A model generated the notes under the pieces. That model was given only the letters and a program-made list of their open reading frames with translations. It was not told the origin of the DNA and ran no database searches. Position numbers and translations under genes: made by a program. Source: CAYLXU01 sp964388055 (GTDB lineage: Bacteria > Patescibacteriota > Minisyncoccia > UBA6257 > JACRHW01). From it: a stretch of 34,871 nt of DNA. Location of the stretch: NCBI GenBank assembly GCA_964388055.1, contig CAYLXU010000002.1, positions 1-34,871 of the forward strand. The letters run 5' to 3'. Shown piece by piece: positions 1-8,205 of this stretch (positions are counted from its first letter, which is position 1; the number at the start of each line of letters is the position of its first letter).

Positions 1-315
1 CGGCGGATTATGAGATGCGGTCACCATGATCCCTAAATCGAACTTATGTTTTGCCACAAGATACATGTGCATCGGAGTCGTCGAGAGACCCCCACACACG
101 ACCCGCGCCCCCGCCTTTTGAAGCCCCGCAACAAGAGCACGCGTGAGTGAAAGAGACGACTTTCTTGCATCATAGCTTACAAAAACTCGCGGCTTTGAGA
201 GATGTAAATAAGGCACAATAAAAAAGCCCACCGCATACGCGATGCGTTCATCCACCTCCGTTCCATACGCCCCGCGTATGTCATATCGGCGAAAGATGTT
301 GATTGGAATTTGCAT
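1..315 (-). CDS. Phosphomannomutase/phosphoglucomutase, N-terminal part
   Basis: This is the first 105 residues of an alpha-D-phosphohexomutase, which interconverts hexose 1- and 6-phosphates for nucleotide-sugar and envelope synthesis in the cytoplasm. The ATG lies at 313-315 and the frame is open to the window edge, so the C-terminal part is missing. The N-terminus carries the family's FRRYDIRG motif, and the last visible residues are TASHNPP, the loop with the phosphoserine that carries the phosphate in catalysis. The start is 8 bp past the stop of the FtsB-like gene on the same strand, so the two are probably co-transcribed. Family assignment is firm. Whether it prefers mannose or glucose phosphates cannot be read from this part. 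Confidence 0.93.
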   Translation of the reverse strand, partial: MQIPINIFRRYDIRGAYGTEVDERIAYAVGFFIVPYLHLSKPRVFVSYDARKSSLSLTRALVAGLQKAGARVVCGGLSTTPMHMYLVAKHKFDLGIMVTASHNPP

Positions 316-323
316 CTTAAAAA

Positions 324-704
324 TTACCAAATATTCCTCACGTCCCCCAAAAAACGCCTCCACCAAGAAACATCGTCATCTAACCCTGATGCTTCTTCCG
401 TAGAACTTGTCCGATCTTCTTGTGTGTCGATAATCACAAACACCTCCTCCCCCTCTCGTTTAAAATTAAGCTCCTTTTTTGCCTTTTCCTCCAAATGGGC
501 CGGATCTCCATACCATGCAATCTCCTTTGAAATTGTCTCATTTTCCACACCAAGCCCTCGCAATTCTTCCGTTAAGTTCAAACGCTTTTGATGAAGCACG
601 GCGTATTGTGAATATTTGATCCATGTATGTTTTGCCACAATAAGAGCAACAAAAAGCAAGCTCATGATCGGAAGCCAACGCACAAATGAATGAAAAAACT
701 TCAT
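324..704 (-). CDS. FtsB/DivIC-like septum formation initiator
   Basis: A 126-residue protein with a short basic N-terminus, one membrane helix at about residues 10-25 and a heptad-rich segment at about 30-60 with conserved-looking leucines, then an acidic tail. This layout is that of FtsB/DivIC, bitopic proteins that bridge the early and late parts of the divisome at the inner membrane. A GDP-AHLEEKAKKELNF stretch after the coiled coil resembles the family's short conserved region (known for FtsB-type proteins: residues following the coiled coil that read like 'E..ARE.L..'). It sits between lepA and the phosphohexomutase gene, in the same direction. Assignment rests on architecture and this motif, so a different coiled-coil membrane protein is possible. 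Confidence 0.72.
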   Translation of the reverse strand: MKFFHSFVRWLPIMSLLFVALIVAKHTWIKYSQYAVLHQKRLNLTEELRGLGVENETISKEIAWYGDPAHLEEKAKKELNFKREGEEVFVIIDTQEDRTSSTEEASGLDDDVSWWRRFLGDVRNIW

Positions 705-751
705 ATAACCAAAAAATGTGGTAGCTGAAATTAAACAATCTTTTTTCAGCC

Positions 752-779
752 GATTCTAGATTTTGAATTTTAAATTCCA
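752..779. repeat. Degenerate 7-bp periodic repeat
   Basis: Four consecutive heptamers fill the spacer between lepA and the FtsB-like gene: GATTCTA, GATTTTG, AATTTTA, AATTCCA. They follow the same 7-bp rhythm as other spacers in this window. Confidence 0.6.
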
Positions 780-786
780 GCTACTG

Positions 787-2577
787 CTATTTAAACACCT
801 CGTAGAAAATATGTGGTTCGATGGTTACTTTTCCAAATTGCTTCAATCTTTTCTTACCCTCCTTCTGCTTTTTCCATAATTTCATTTTTCTACTTCTATC
901 TCCACCATAGAGATACCCTGTTACATCTTTTTTAAGTGCCGGTATCGTCTCCCGTGCGACGATGCGCGTCCCAACCGCCGCCTGAATTGCTACTGCAAAA
1001 TTTTCCCTAGGAAGAAGTTCTTTTAATTTTTCGGTTACCACACGACCCTCTCTTTCTATTTTACCTTTTGGTAAAATTCTTGAAAATCCATCAAATCGCT
1101 CCCCTGCAATAAGCACATCCAGACGCTCTAGGTCTCCTTTTCGATATTCAAGAAAAGAATAACTCATTGATGCATATCCCTGAGAGATACTCTTTAAAGC
1201 ATCGTAGAAATTTACAATAATTTCGGCAAGCGGCGCCTCAAAATGAATCACTTGCGCATCTCCTAGACTCTCCACGTTTATCACCTGAAGCCGATAATTC
1301 TCGACTAAGGACAAGATGTTGCCATAGTAATGCTGAGGTGCCAAAATCTCAAGATTCACCCACGGCTCCCTTATCTCTACTATTTGACCGTTGTCTTCAT
1401 AATCCGAAGCCCTATAAATAGTCGACACAGTACCATCTTTGAGCAAAAGCTCATAAGACACGGATGGTGTTGTAACAATAATTTCAATATCATACTCCCG
1501 CTTTAAACGCTCGATGGCAACATCAAGGTGTAGAAGACCCAAAAACCCGGCTCTAAAACCTCGCCCAAAAATAAGAGATTGTTCCGGCTCATAAAAAAGC
1601 GCAGCGTCGTTTAGTTTTAGCTTCGAAAGTGAACGTGCGAGGTGCGGATAATCATCTGCGCTTTCGGGATAAAATGAAACAAATACCATTGGTCTCGGCT
1701 CTTCATATCCTGGAAACGGCTTTACCTTGTTTCCCTCAAAATCTGATTTAAGGACAATGGTATCACCCACACGAACCACCCCAGGATCTTTGATACCTGT
1801 AGCAACATACCCGATCTCCCCCGCAGATAATACATCTGTTTTCTGTAATTGCGGCTTAAAGTGACCCACCTCCATAGTCTCTGCCCCCTTATCGTTTTGA
1901 AAAAGCACAATCCGTTCTCCACCTTGAAATGCACCATCCAAAATACGAACGTTTGCAATAACTCCGCGATGACTATCAAAATGTGAATCGAAAATTAGGG
2001 CACGGCTTGGTTTTTCAGGGTCACTGTCGGGAGGAGGAATCTCTTCTACTATTGCATCAAGTAACTCCAAAACTCCTTGCCCCGTTTTTCCAGAAACAAG
2101 TTTTATATCATGAACATCAACTCCAGTAAGTTGAGAAAGTTCTAAGATGCGCGCATCGAGGTCATGTACCGCAAGATCTATTTTATTCAACGCAGGGATT
2201 ATGGTAAGCCCACATTGTTTTGCAAACATATAATTTGCGAGGGTTTGCGCCTGTATCCCTTGTGTTGCGTCAACAAGCAAAATAGCCCCCTCAACAGCAA
2301 GAAGTGAACGAGAAACCTCATAGGCAAAATCCGCATGCCCAGGTGTATCAATCAGGTTAAGTATATATTCGTTCCCTGATTCAACTTGCTTATAATACAT
2401 ACGCACGGGCTGAAGCTTAATCGTAATTCCACGCTCACGTTCGAGATCCATCTGATCCAAAAACTGTTCTCGCATCTTGCGTTTTTCAACCGTTGATGTC
2501 GCCTCCAAAAGCCGATCCGCAAGGGTCGACTTTCCATGGTCTATGTGTGCAATGATACAAAAATTACGAATATCCAT
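787..2577 (-). CDS. lepA: Elongation factor 4 (LepA) GTPase
   Basis: A ribosome-associated translational GTPase, known in bacteria to act on stalled or mispositioned ribosomes and in subunit assembly. The start chosen is the ATG at 2575-2577, giving 596 residues beginning MDIRNF, the usual LepA start; an in-frame ATG 27 bp upstream would add an atypical hydrophobic extension. Visible motifs: G1 AHIDHGKST, switch region ERGITIK, G3 DTPGHADF, G4 NKID. The C-terminal part has the LepA-specific domain ending in a lysine-rich tail with YGGDRSRKMKLW. Length matches the family. The gene lies downstream of mnmA on the same strand, separated by a spacer of 7-bp repeats and a hairpin. There is no clear Shine-Dalgarno sequence. 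Confidence 0.97.
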   Translation of the reverse strand: MDIRNFCIIAHIDHGKSTLADRLLEATSTVEKRKMREQFLDQMDLERERGITIKLQPVRMYYKQVESGNEYILNLIDTPGHADFAYEVSRSLLAVEGAILLVDATQGIQAQTLANYMFAKQCGLTIIPALNKIDLAVHDLDARILELSQLTGVDVHDIKLVSGKTGQGVLELLDAIVEEIPPPDSDPEKPSRALIFDSHFDSHRGVIANVRILDGAFQGGERIVLFQNDKGAETMEVGHFKPQLQKTDVLSAGEIGYVATGIKDPGVVRVGDTIVLKSDFEGNKVKPFPGYEEPRPMVFVSFYPESADDYPHLARSLSKLKLNDAALFYEPEQSLIFGRGFRAGFLGLLHLDVAIERLKREYDIEIIVTTPSVSYELLLKDGTVSTIYRASDYEDNGQIVEIREPWVNLEILAPQHYYGNILSLVENYRLQVINVESLGDAQVIHFEAPLAEIIVNFYDALKSISQGYASMSYSFLEYRKGDLERLDVLIAGERFDGFSRILPKGKIEREGRVVTEKLKELLPRENFAVAIQAAVGTRIVARETIPALKKDVTGYLYGGDRSRKMKLWKKQKEGKKRLKQFGKVTIEPHIFYEVFK

Positions 2578-2580
2578 AAT

Positions 2581-2685
2581 AAAAATGTAAAATGCAAATC
2601 TCAAAATTAAAAATTAAGGTGTGAAAATGTAAGCATTTTCACATTTCGATAATTTTGCATTTTGATATTTAAATTTTAAATTTAT
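2581..2685. repeat. 7-bp periodic repeat with hairpin between mnmA and lepA
   Basis: The whole spacer can be cut into heptamers such as AAAAATG, TAAAATG, CAAAATT, AAAAATT on one side and AATTTTG, CATTTTG, AATTTTA on the other. In the centre is a perfect inverted repeat with arms TGTGAAAATG (2620-2629) and CATTTTCACA (2634-2643) and a 4-bp loop. No T-run follows, so it is not an obvious terminator. Confidence 0.6.
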
Positions 2686-3743
2686 TCTATGATTCCTCCC
2701 CCCAGCATCTTTGCTTCCTTATAAAATACCACTGATTGTCCTGAAGTAATATCCCTGTGCGAATTCTCAAAAACAACAGAATACGTATTCTTTGAGTGTG
2801 GAAAGATGGTAGCCTTCACAAGCGGTTGCCTATATCTCGTCCTGCACATCACTTTTTGGGGTGTCTCCATTTTAGCTCCAGAAATCCAATTTATGTTTTT
2901 CACTTCAAGCTCCTTACCAAATAAATATCCATCCCCCTCCTTCGCAACGTATATGACATTGTGTGCAACATCTTTTTTTACCACAAAATATGGCCCATCT
3001 CCCCCAATTCCTAATCCATGACGCTGCCCGATCGTATAGAGCTCGGCTCCCTGGTGTGTGCCAATAAGCTTACCATCAACGGTTTTGATGGGACCTGCAA
3101 CAACCTGCGAAAGCCGCTCTCTCAAAAAATCATCTACCCTCACTTTTCCCAAAAAACAAATCCCTTGGCTATCTTTCTTAGTTGCGGTTGGCAATCCAAA
3201 TTTTTTCGCAAGCTCCCGAACTTCCGGTTTTACATAATTTCCTATGGGAAATAAGCTGTGTTTTAGCTGTGCTTGTGTAAGTGTCCACAAAAAATAACTC
3301 TGATCCTTATTCAAATCCTTAGCTATATACAAATTTCGGATTTCGGATTTCGGATTTCGGATTTTTACATAATGCCCCGTCGCGATATAATCCGCCCCCC
3401 ACTTCAACGCCTTTTTGAGAAACAGACCGAACTTAATCTCCTTGTTGCACATCACATCTGGGTTTGGAGTAATTCCCTCCTTATACCCTTTGACCATGTA
3501 ACCGACAACATTCTTTTCATATTCTCTTTCAAAATCCCATATATAAAAAGGGAGCTTAAGCCGCGCCGCCACCCGATGTGCATCAGCCTCGTCACTTTCC
3601 GTGCATGGATTATTTTCTGACCAACATCTCATGTACACTCCAACAACATCAAAACCACGCCTCTTTAAGAGCGCGGCGGCAACAGAGGAATCAACTCCCC
3701 CGGACATTGCAACAAATACGATTGGTCTTTTCTTTGAAATCAT
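2682..3743 (-). CDS. mnmA: tRNA-specific 2-thiouridylase MnmA
   Basis: This enzyme adds sulfur to U34 of tRNA for Lys, Glu and Gln in the cytoplasm, using ATP and a persulfide relay. The 353-residue protein has the PP-loop SGGVDSS at residues 14-20, the family segment TPNPDVMCN with catalytic Cys99, and DSQGICF with Cys196. The ATG at 3741-3743 fits the family N-terminus. After ATGHYV there is an unusual insertion at about residues 127-137 encoded by four perfect tandem copies of a 7-bp unit; it falls in a surface loop before the conserved KDQSYFL segment. Catalytic parts look intact, so the protein is probably active. It is followed by lepA on the same strand. Confidence 0.97.
   Translation of the reverse strand: MISKKRPIVFVAMSGGVDSSVAAALLKRRGFDVVGVYMRCWSENNPCTESDEADAHRVAARLKLPFYIWDFEREYEKNVVGYMVKGYKEGITPNPDVMCNKEIKFGLFLKKALKWGADYIATGHYVKIRNPKSEIRNLYIAKDLNKDQSYFLWTLTQAQLKHSLFPIGNYVKPEVRELAKKFGLPTATKKDSQGICFLGKVRVDDFLRERLSQVVAGPIKTVDGKLIGTHQGAELYTIGQRHGLGIGGDGPYFVVKKDVAHNVIYVAKEGDGYLFGKELEVKNINWISGAKMETPQKVMCRTRYRQPLVKATIFPHSKNTYSVVFENSHRDITSGQSVVFYKEAKMLGGGIIE
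3334..3361. repeat. Four perfect tandem 7-bp repeats inside mnmA
   Basis: The unit TTTCGGA occurs four times without error (plus strand). As 7 is not a multiple of 3, the copies are read in different frames and give the peptide IRNPKSEIRN on the coding strand. They keep mnmA in frame. Confidence 0.95.
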
Positions 3744-3746
3744 AAA

Positions 3747-3801
3747 ATATATCCCGTCAAGTGGGATATATATTAAATACTATATACAAGATACTAAATA
3801 C
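3747..3801. repeat. Hairpin plus 7-bp periodic repeat upstream of mnmA
   Basis: An inverted repeat with arms ATATATCCC (3747-3755) and GGGATATAT (3763-3771) is followed by four heptamers at 3774-3801: TAAATAC, TATATAC, AAGATAC, TAAATAC. They lie in the 64-bp gap between the mnmA start and the end of the upstream membrane-protein gene. Confidence 0.65.
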
Positions 3802-3807
3802 AAGTGG

Positions 3808-4815
3808 CTAATCGGACCTTCCTGGTTGCAGCTTTATATATGTATTCCCAGATTGTGAGTAATAACCCGCACCCTGCGGCCCATCAGTTGACCAATTTTC
3901 GCCTGGACTCACAAGAAAATTTTCTCCGGTATTAGGATTATGCGCATATTCCGTCCCAAGCTGAGGGTTGTATCCATACTCGTCTCCATTTTCATCGCGC
4001 GTAGCAGAACCAGAACTTCCCACCTCTACAACCGGCAAATCTCGCTGCACCAACTGCGTACTGCACTGTATAGAAGAAGCAACCCGGGCAACGAGCAACC
4101 CTTTCTCTTCCCACATTGATTTTCTCACAAGAGCAAAACGCGCTGCCTCGATATAACTAGTGTTATATCCATCACCAGGAAATATACGATAAAATACAAC
4201 CCCCTTTGTCCCCGCTGACTCCAGAGAACGCAACCGATACTCTCCAATCTGCTCGTTATATTCATTGGTATAGGAAAGCTGGCTTGCATCACCAAGTTCT
4301 CCACTCGCAACAAGCTGCGCAAGCCTCCTAATCGAGACCTCGGGTGTTTGGCTATAAAGTTCCTGATCGTAAATTTGAAGCATCGGATTTATTCCAAGAA
4401 TCCCATATCCGGCATACATGGTTCGATCTGGACTCATAAACTCAGCAGTAGACCCTTCTTGGTTTGAGGCAGACCTCCACCCATCCGGCACCAATCCGCT
4501 ACATGCCCCTGCAGTTTTCTGCACAAGCTTAAACGCGCCACTCGTTTCTACTGTTTTTGTTGGTTGTTTCGTCTTCTGCCCAAAAGAGAAAATGCCTCCA
4601 TTGTCTTTTGGTTTTTGAACCTCCTGTTGCTCTTCCTTAGTAGTCTGTGAATCCTCGGAGAAAAAACTTCTCTCCTCCTCTGTTCCTACCCAATACAAAA
4701 GAAAAAGAACGAGAACAACTAAAGTCCAAAGAGCGATCCTGTTCCACGGTAACTTACTTATCACGTTCCGTGAGGAAGAAACAGGCTGAGGTGGTTGAGG
4801 GATTTGTGTCTCCAT
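3808..4815 (-). CDS. Membrane-anchored protein of unknown function
   Basis: I do not recognise the family. The 335-residue protein starts with a proline/serine-rich cytoplasmic-type segment, has one strong membrane helix at about residues 29-46, then an acidic low-complexity linker (about 48-85), and a larger soluble part from about 95 with two cysteines, one in GACSGL and one in SIQCSTQL, which could pair. The last 60 residues are rich in Gly, Asn, Tyr and Ser. The layout fits an N-in protein with an exposed extracytoplasmic domain. It is upstream of mnmA on the same strand. No enzyme motif is visible. Confidence 0.8.
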   Translation of the reverse strand: METQIPQPPQPVSSSRNVISKLPWNRIALWTLVVLVLFLLYWVGTEEERSFFSEDSQTTKEEQQEVQKPKDNGGIFSFGQKTKQPTKTVETSGAFKLVQKTAGACSGLVPDGWRSASNQEGSTAEFMSPDRTMYAGYGILGINPMLQIYDQELYSQTPEVSIRRLAQLVASGELGDASQLSYTNEYNEQIGEYRLRSLESAGTKGVVFYRIFPGDGYNTSYIEAARFALVRKSMWEEKGLLVARVASSIQCSTQLVQRDLPVVEVGSSGSATRDENGDEYGYNPQLGTEYAHNPNTGENFLVSPGENWSTDGPQGAGYYSQSGNTYIKLQPGRSD

Positions 4816-4826
4816 ATTGATTATAT

Positions 4827-5129
4827 TTATATTCCCTTTTCTTCCTCCCGTGCCACAAACTCCCCAAATTCTTTTTCTATCATCATTGCTTCTTCGTGCA
4901 AAATACGCTTAAAAATCTCTCCATGCTTTTCCAAAAATTCGGTACGTTTCAAAAGCTCCTCCTCATCCACTTCTTCAATAGTAAGAAAAGCATCAAACTT
5001 CTCCTTCTCCTCACGAGGAAGAACTTCATAAAGCCGAGCGAAGGAACGATTCAATAAAATTCGCATCATAGTTCCACTAAAATGCTCTAATGTTTCCCTT
5101 GGTACAAAAGAAAGAAAATCCCAACTCAT
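4827..5129 (-). CDS. Small acidic helical protein, unknown
   Basis: A 100-residue protein rich in Glu, Lys, Leu and Phe, predicted by eye to be almost entirely helical, with no membrane segment or metal motif. It starts 5 bp after the stop of the larger coiled-coil membrane protein at 5135-6397 and ends 11 bp before the next gene, so it is almost certainly in that operon. The gene pair resembles the pair at 25320-26593 in layout: a larger protein followed 5 bp later by a small acidic helical one. I found no sequence motif that proves the two small proteins are related. Confidence 0.75.
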   Translation of the reverse strand: MSWDFLSFVPRETLEHFSGTMMRILLNRSFARLYEVLPREEKEKFDAFLTIEEVDEEELLKRTEFLEKHGEIFKRILHEEAMMIEKEFGEFVAREEEKGI

Positions 5130-5134
5130 AGCAG

Positions 5135-6397
5135 TTATCGTTTACCACCCTTCAATCCCGACTCAATGATAATCTTTGCCAAAAACACAGAAAGGGCAAT
5201 TGGAGCGACGACGATCCCAAGTCCGACAACCCCGACACCAAGTGTGGTAAGCCCTAACGCCTTGAGCCCCTTTGCCCCAAACTTTGCGAGCCCCCCCATA
5301 AGACTATCGCCAAACTTCTCCCATTTGAGCGCCACACTTCTATTTTTTTCTTCTAGCGCAAACTTATTTACAAGCTCTGCACGCCTTCTCGCCTTGTATT
5401 CAATATCTTTAAGGGCTGTTTCGTCGATAATCCCCCTCTCAATATCCTCTTGAATACGCCCAACCTCCGCCTCCCCCACCTCTTTGAAATGCTCCTTAAA
5501 CCGCCCAGGAAGCGCAGCAACGGCATCGCGTGTAGCAGGATCTTTGAACCCCTCACCTAAAGAAAGTTCCCTTAAGAGTTCTGCTGATCGTTCATGAGGA
5601 ATTTTCTGAAACAGTGCTGAAACATTTTGAAATACCGCGTTGTCGTTTGCAACCAGTACGCGAAAAGCGTCGTCATGAATTAAGTCCTCAAGCACGTCAC
5701 TCGCATGTTCTTCTGAGGATAATTTTTGTGCCCCCGCCAAAATACTCTTCATTGCCCTCATCCTCTTTCCTTCGTCAGCAATTTTTATCGCGCTAAAATA
5801 TCGTTCTTGAAGAGCATCATAAAGCGCCCCCTCCTTTCGTTCCTTGTCGAGTCTGTCCTCTGCCTGCTTTGCTTCAATAGCAAGCCCAGTTGCGCGCCGC
5901 TCGATAATAAATTCAAAGAGTTCATTTTTTCTTTCCGCTTCTGTATGCTGATCTCTATATTCTTTAAGCTCCTCCCGAGATAGATAGAAATCAAAGAATT
6001 CAGGACGACGCCTCTCTTCTTCACGTTCCTGCGCAAGTTCCCTTGCGCGTCTCTTTTTGAGCCTCCCCGCTTTATAGTCATCAAATTCTCCCGCACTAAG
6101 ATACGTCTGAAGACGCGCCTCAAATTCCTCCTTGCGGGCAACTTTAATAAACGCTTCCTGCTCCTCTGGTTGAAGAGCCTCAAAAACCTCCCGAGCTTTC
6201 TCCATCTCCTCCTCTCCCTCCGTCCGTGCCTCAATACGACGTCGTGGCTCACGCGCAAGTTCTTTTGCCCGCTCGAGAGCAACCGCAGATTCTCTCTTAA
6301 ACTCTTCTTCTCTTCTTCTCTTCTTCTCTTCTAGCTCTTGAGACGTAGGAGCTGGTTTTACTTCCTTCTTTTTAAAAATAGGCATCTCGAATTTCAT
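5135..6397 (-). CDS. Charged coiled-coil protein with C-terminal membrane segment, unknown
   Basis: The 420-residue product is dominated by Glu, Arg and Lys over about residues 10-350, with long helical stretches such as EEKKRRREEEFKRE, typical of coiled coil. The last 45 residues hold a Gly/Ala/Val-rich hydrophobic stretch (LGVGVVGLGIVVAPIALSVF) that should be one or two membrane passes, so the protein is probably tail-anchored with its bulk in the cytoplasm. Two in-frame ATGs are possible (6397 and 6385); the first follows a plausible promoter closely, the second has MPIFKKK. It heads an operon with the small protein at 4827-5129. No known family recognised. Confidence 0.8.
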   Translation of the reverse strand: MKFEMPIFKKKEVKPAPTSQELEEKKRRREEEFKRESAVALERAKELAREPRRRIEARTEGEEEMEKAREVFEALQPEEQEAFIKVARKEEFEARLQTYLSAGEFDDYKAGRLKKRRARELAQEREEERRRPEFFDFYLSREELKEYRDQHTEAERKNELFEFIIERRATGLAIEAKQAEDRLDKERKEGALYDALQERYFSAIKIADEGKRMRAMKSILAGAQKLSSEEHASDVLEDLIHDDAFRVLVANDNAVFQNVSALFQKIPHERSAELLRELSLGEGFKDPATRDAVAALPGRFKEHFKEVGEAEVGRIQEDIERGIIDETALKDIEYKARRRAELVNKFALEEKNRSVALKWEKFGDSLMGGLAKFGAKGLKALGLTTLGVGVVGLGIVVAPIALSVFLAKIIIESGLKGGKR

Positions 6398-6417
6398 AAA
6401 AACGAATAGATACTTTC

Positions 6418-6446
6418 ATTGTAATACCCGTACAAAATTCACGCAA
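6418..6446 (-). promoter_or_regulatory. Possible sigma70-type promoter for the 6397 operon
   Basis: On the minus strand a -35-like TTGCGT (6441-6446) is 17 bp from a -10-like TACAAT (6418-6423), which places transcription start within about 15 bp of the coding start. The -10 has one mismatch, the -35 is weak. Confidence 0.45.
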
Positions 6447-6550
6447 ATACTTGTTAAATAATAGGACTAAAAACGCTGTGATAATATATACCCTTAAAAC
6501 ACCCCGCATCCCACGTGCATTGTTATCTCGAATTCTCCTGTGCCATACGA

Positions 6551-6568
6551 CGTGATGACACGTCATCA
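6551..6568. promoter_or_regulatory. Palindromic operator candidate, copy 1
   Basis: The sequence CGTGATGACACGTCATCA contains arms TGATGAC/GTCATCA around a 2-bp centre. An identical 18-bp copy lies 592 bp downstream at 7143-7160, beyond the regulator gene. Here it covers the -35 zone of the regulator's likely promoter. Confidence 0.55.
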
Positions 6569-6579
6569 TAATAATAGTG

Positions 6580-6585
6580 TATAAT
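6580..6585 (+). promoter_or_regulatory. Promoter -10 of the TrpR-like gene
   Basis: A perfect TATAAT sits 40 bp before the ATG at 6626. The best -35 candidate, ATGACA (6555-6560), lies inside the palindrome with a long 19-bp spacer, so expression may need or be blocked by a bound regulator. Confidence 0.55.
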
Positions 6586-6625
6586 AAGGATACTGAGTGC
6601 AAAATATAAAACGTGGAATAAAAAA

Positions 6626-7078
6626 ATGAAAAAGACTAAAGCAGCCTCAACGCCAAATCATATTCGGATTCCAACCATCAAAACACACAAAACCCGTTCA
6701 GAATGGACCCGTGCGATGTGGGATATACTCCTCTCTCATTTGTGTTCTCTCAAAGACAAAGGTACTCTCAAGGCTTTTATGGAACTTATCGTTACCCCGC
6801 ACGAACGCGCCACCATTGTTCGTCGTGCTGCTGCCATTCAACAACTAAAGCACAACGTGCGTTATGTGGACATATGTCGCGAACTCTTTATCGCACCACA
6901 AACTCTCACTTCCTTAAAAAAAGCGCTTACGGAACATCAATATCGCAGTTATAGAGAACGTGGAAAGACGGAACGAAGAAAAAAGGTGTATTCCTCATCT
7001 CCCCAAAAATCTAAAAAAATCCCCACACGCAAAAAACGCACAAAATACGGAACCATCTCCACCCCATTTCCTTACTAG
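6626..7078 (+). CDS. TrpR/YerC-like DNA-binding protein
   Basis: A 150-residue basic protein. Residues about 25-105 match the pattern of Trp-repressor-like (YerC/YecD) proteins: helices around LLSHLCSLKDKGTLKAFMEL, then TPHERATIVRRAAAIQQL, then a helix-turn-helix VRYVDICRELFIAPQTLTSL. Known members bind palindromic DNA, some with a small ligand. The 45-residue tail is very basic (many Lys, Arg, Ser) and may add nonspecific DNA contact. The gene stands alone on the plus strand, between divergent and convergent neighbours, and is bracketed by two identical 18-bp palindromes, which suggests autoregulation (inference). No amino-acid biosynthesis genes are nearby, so the ligand, if any, is unknown. 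Confidence 0.72.
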   Translation: MKKTKAASTPNHIRIPTIKTHKTRSEWTRAMWDILLSHLCSLKDKGTLKAFMELIVTPHERATIVRRAAAIQQLKHNVRYVDICRELFIAPQTLTSLKKALTEHQYRSYRERGKTERRKKVYSSSPQKSKKIPTRKKRTKYGTISTPFPY

Positions 7079-7142
7079 ATTTACCTGCTTGTTAGAACAA
7101 TTATTTTTATTCTTTGTTTCCAAGAAATAAGAAATAAAAAAA

Positions 7143-7162
7143 CGTGATGACACGTCATCACG
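7143..7162. promoter_or_regulatory. Palindrome, copy 2, with terminator-like features
   Basis: Perfect 9-bp arms CGTGATGAC and GTCATCACG flank a 2-bp centre. On the minus strand it is followed by seven Ts (7136-7142), so it could also act as a rho-independent terminator for transcripts arriving from the GC-rich gene. It shares 18 identical bases with copy 1 before the regulator gene. A second inverted repeat, GTACAAA/TTTGTAC, follows at 7172-7188. Confidence 0.55.
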
Positions 7163-7210
7163 GAAGATAATGTACAAAATGTTTGTACGTTTGTATTAAA
7201 AATGGTCTGG

Positions 7211-7246
7211 GAAAATAAAAGGCCCGAGTCGATGCTCGGAGCCTTT
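7211..7246 (-). terminator. Rho-independent terminator of the GC-rich gene
   Basis: On the minus strand a GC-rich stem (AAAGGCTCCGAG with CTCGGGCCTTT, one bulge, 6-nt loop) is followed by TTTTATTTT. It lies 117 bp after the stop codon at 7363; the trailer between contains several short GC-rich hairpins. Confidence 0.85.
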
Positions 7247-7362
7247 GCCGTAACTCTACGGACTTACTATTTCGGGCGCTCTTCCTTGAACACCCTAGGT
7301 CACTTTAGTTGGCCGTGACCGGTTGTCATTGCGCGGTGAGGCCGCGCTTCCTGCTGGTCTGA

Positions 7363-8205
7363 CTACCAGCGTCCGCCGCCCTTGCCGCCGCGGTTGCCCT
7401 GCTGCCCCTTGCCGCGACCGTAGCCCCGAGGCTGCTCGACCTCGCGCCCGTCGGGATTGCTCCCGTCGAACTCGAGCCGCTTGCCACTACGGAACTCGCC
7501 ACGGAAGGACTCGCGGTTGCCCTGGTCCTCCGTGCGACGCTCGACGCGCCGCTTGGCGAACTCGACCGCACTCGCGTACGGCATTGCGGGGAGGATCGGT
7601 CCTTTGCCCTTGTCCTGGAGGACCTTGCGGCCCTCTCCGACGTGGCGAGGACAGAACGCGTACGGCTCGCTCTTGCCGTTCTTGTCGATCACGACCGTCT
7701 GACCTGCCACAATCAGACTGCCGTCGTCCCTCATCTTGAAGAAACCGGTCCGGAAGTCCACGAGGGGACGGACCAGCTCGTTCTCGACGCCCCGGTTGCA
7801 CACCTTGCAGGTGCTGTTCGCGGGGAACGGGACGAGCTTCACGAGCTCGGCGACCTCGTCGGCCGTGAGCAGGTGACCGAGCTTGGAGCTCAGGTTGCTG
7901 AGCGCGTAGATCGGGAGGTGCGAGCGATGAAGCCCGGCATCCTCGCTGATCATGAAGCGCGCAGCGTCCTCGCTGAGGCCCAGCTTCTGCGCGAACTCGG
8001 CGATGGTCAGGGACGAACCCTTCTCCTCCGCCGCCGCGACGACGTCCTCCTTCCAACTGAGGAGGTTGCTCTGTCCGACGTTCAGCCAGACATTCAGCTT
8101 CATGGCCTCCTGGTCGAGGGGCATGATCTTGGCCTCCTTGCCCGCCTCCTTCTCGGCGACGGTCAGGTTGGTGGTGTTGGTATCGTTGTTCTTGATGGCA
8201 GGCAT
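7363..8205 (-). CDS. GC-rich gene for an unknown protein with Cys motifs and RG-rich tail
   Basis: A 280-residue protein that I do not recognise. The start at 8203-8205 is set by a strong AAAGGAGG 9 bp upstream; the longer reading from 8232 would overlap that site. Residues about 65-88 (SLTIAEFAQKLGLSEDAARF) look like a helix-turn-helix. CKVC at 133-136 and CPRH at 185-188 could bind one zinc. Residues 225-280 are disordered and rich in Gly, Arg, Lys and Gln, ending RGGKGGGRW, as in RNA-binding tails. Codons end mainly in G or C, unlike every neighbour, and other frames are open as a by-product. A consensus promoter, structured leader and strong terminator suggest high expression or recent transfer. 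A regulator or RNA-binding protein is possible but unproven. Confidence 0.85.
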   Translation of the reverse strand: MPAIKNNDTNTTNLTVAEKEAGKEAKIMPLDQEAMKLNVWLNVGQSNLLSWKEDVVAAAEEKGSSLTIAEFAQKLGLSEDAARFMISEDAGLHRSHLPIYALSNLSSKLGHLLTADEVAELVKLVPFPANSTCKVCNRGVENELVRPLVDFRTGFFKMRDDGSLIVAGQTVVIDKNGKSEPYAFCPRHVGEGRKVLQDKGKGPILPAMPYASAVEFAKRRVERRTEDQGNRESFRGEFRSGKRLEFDGSNPDGREVEQPRGYGRGKGQQGNRGGKGGGRW

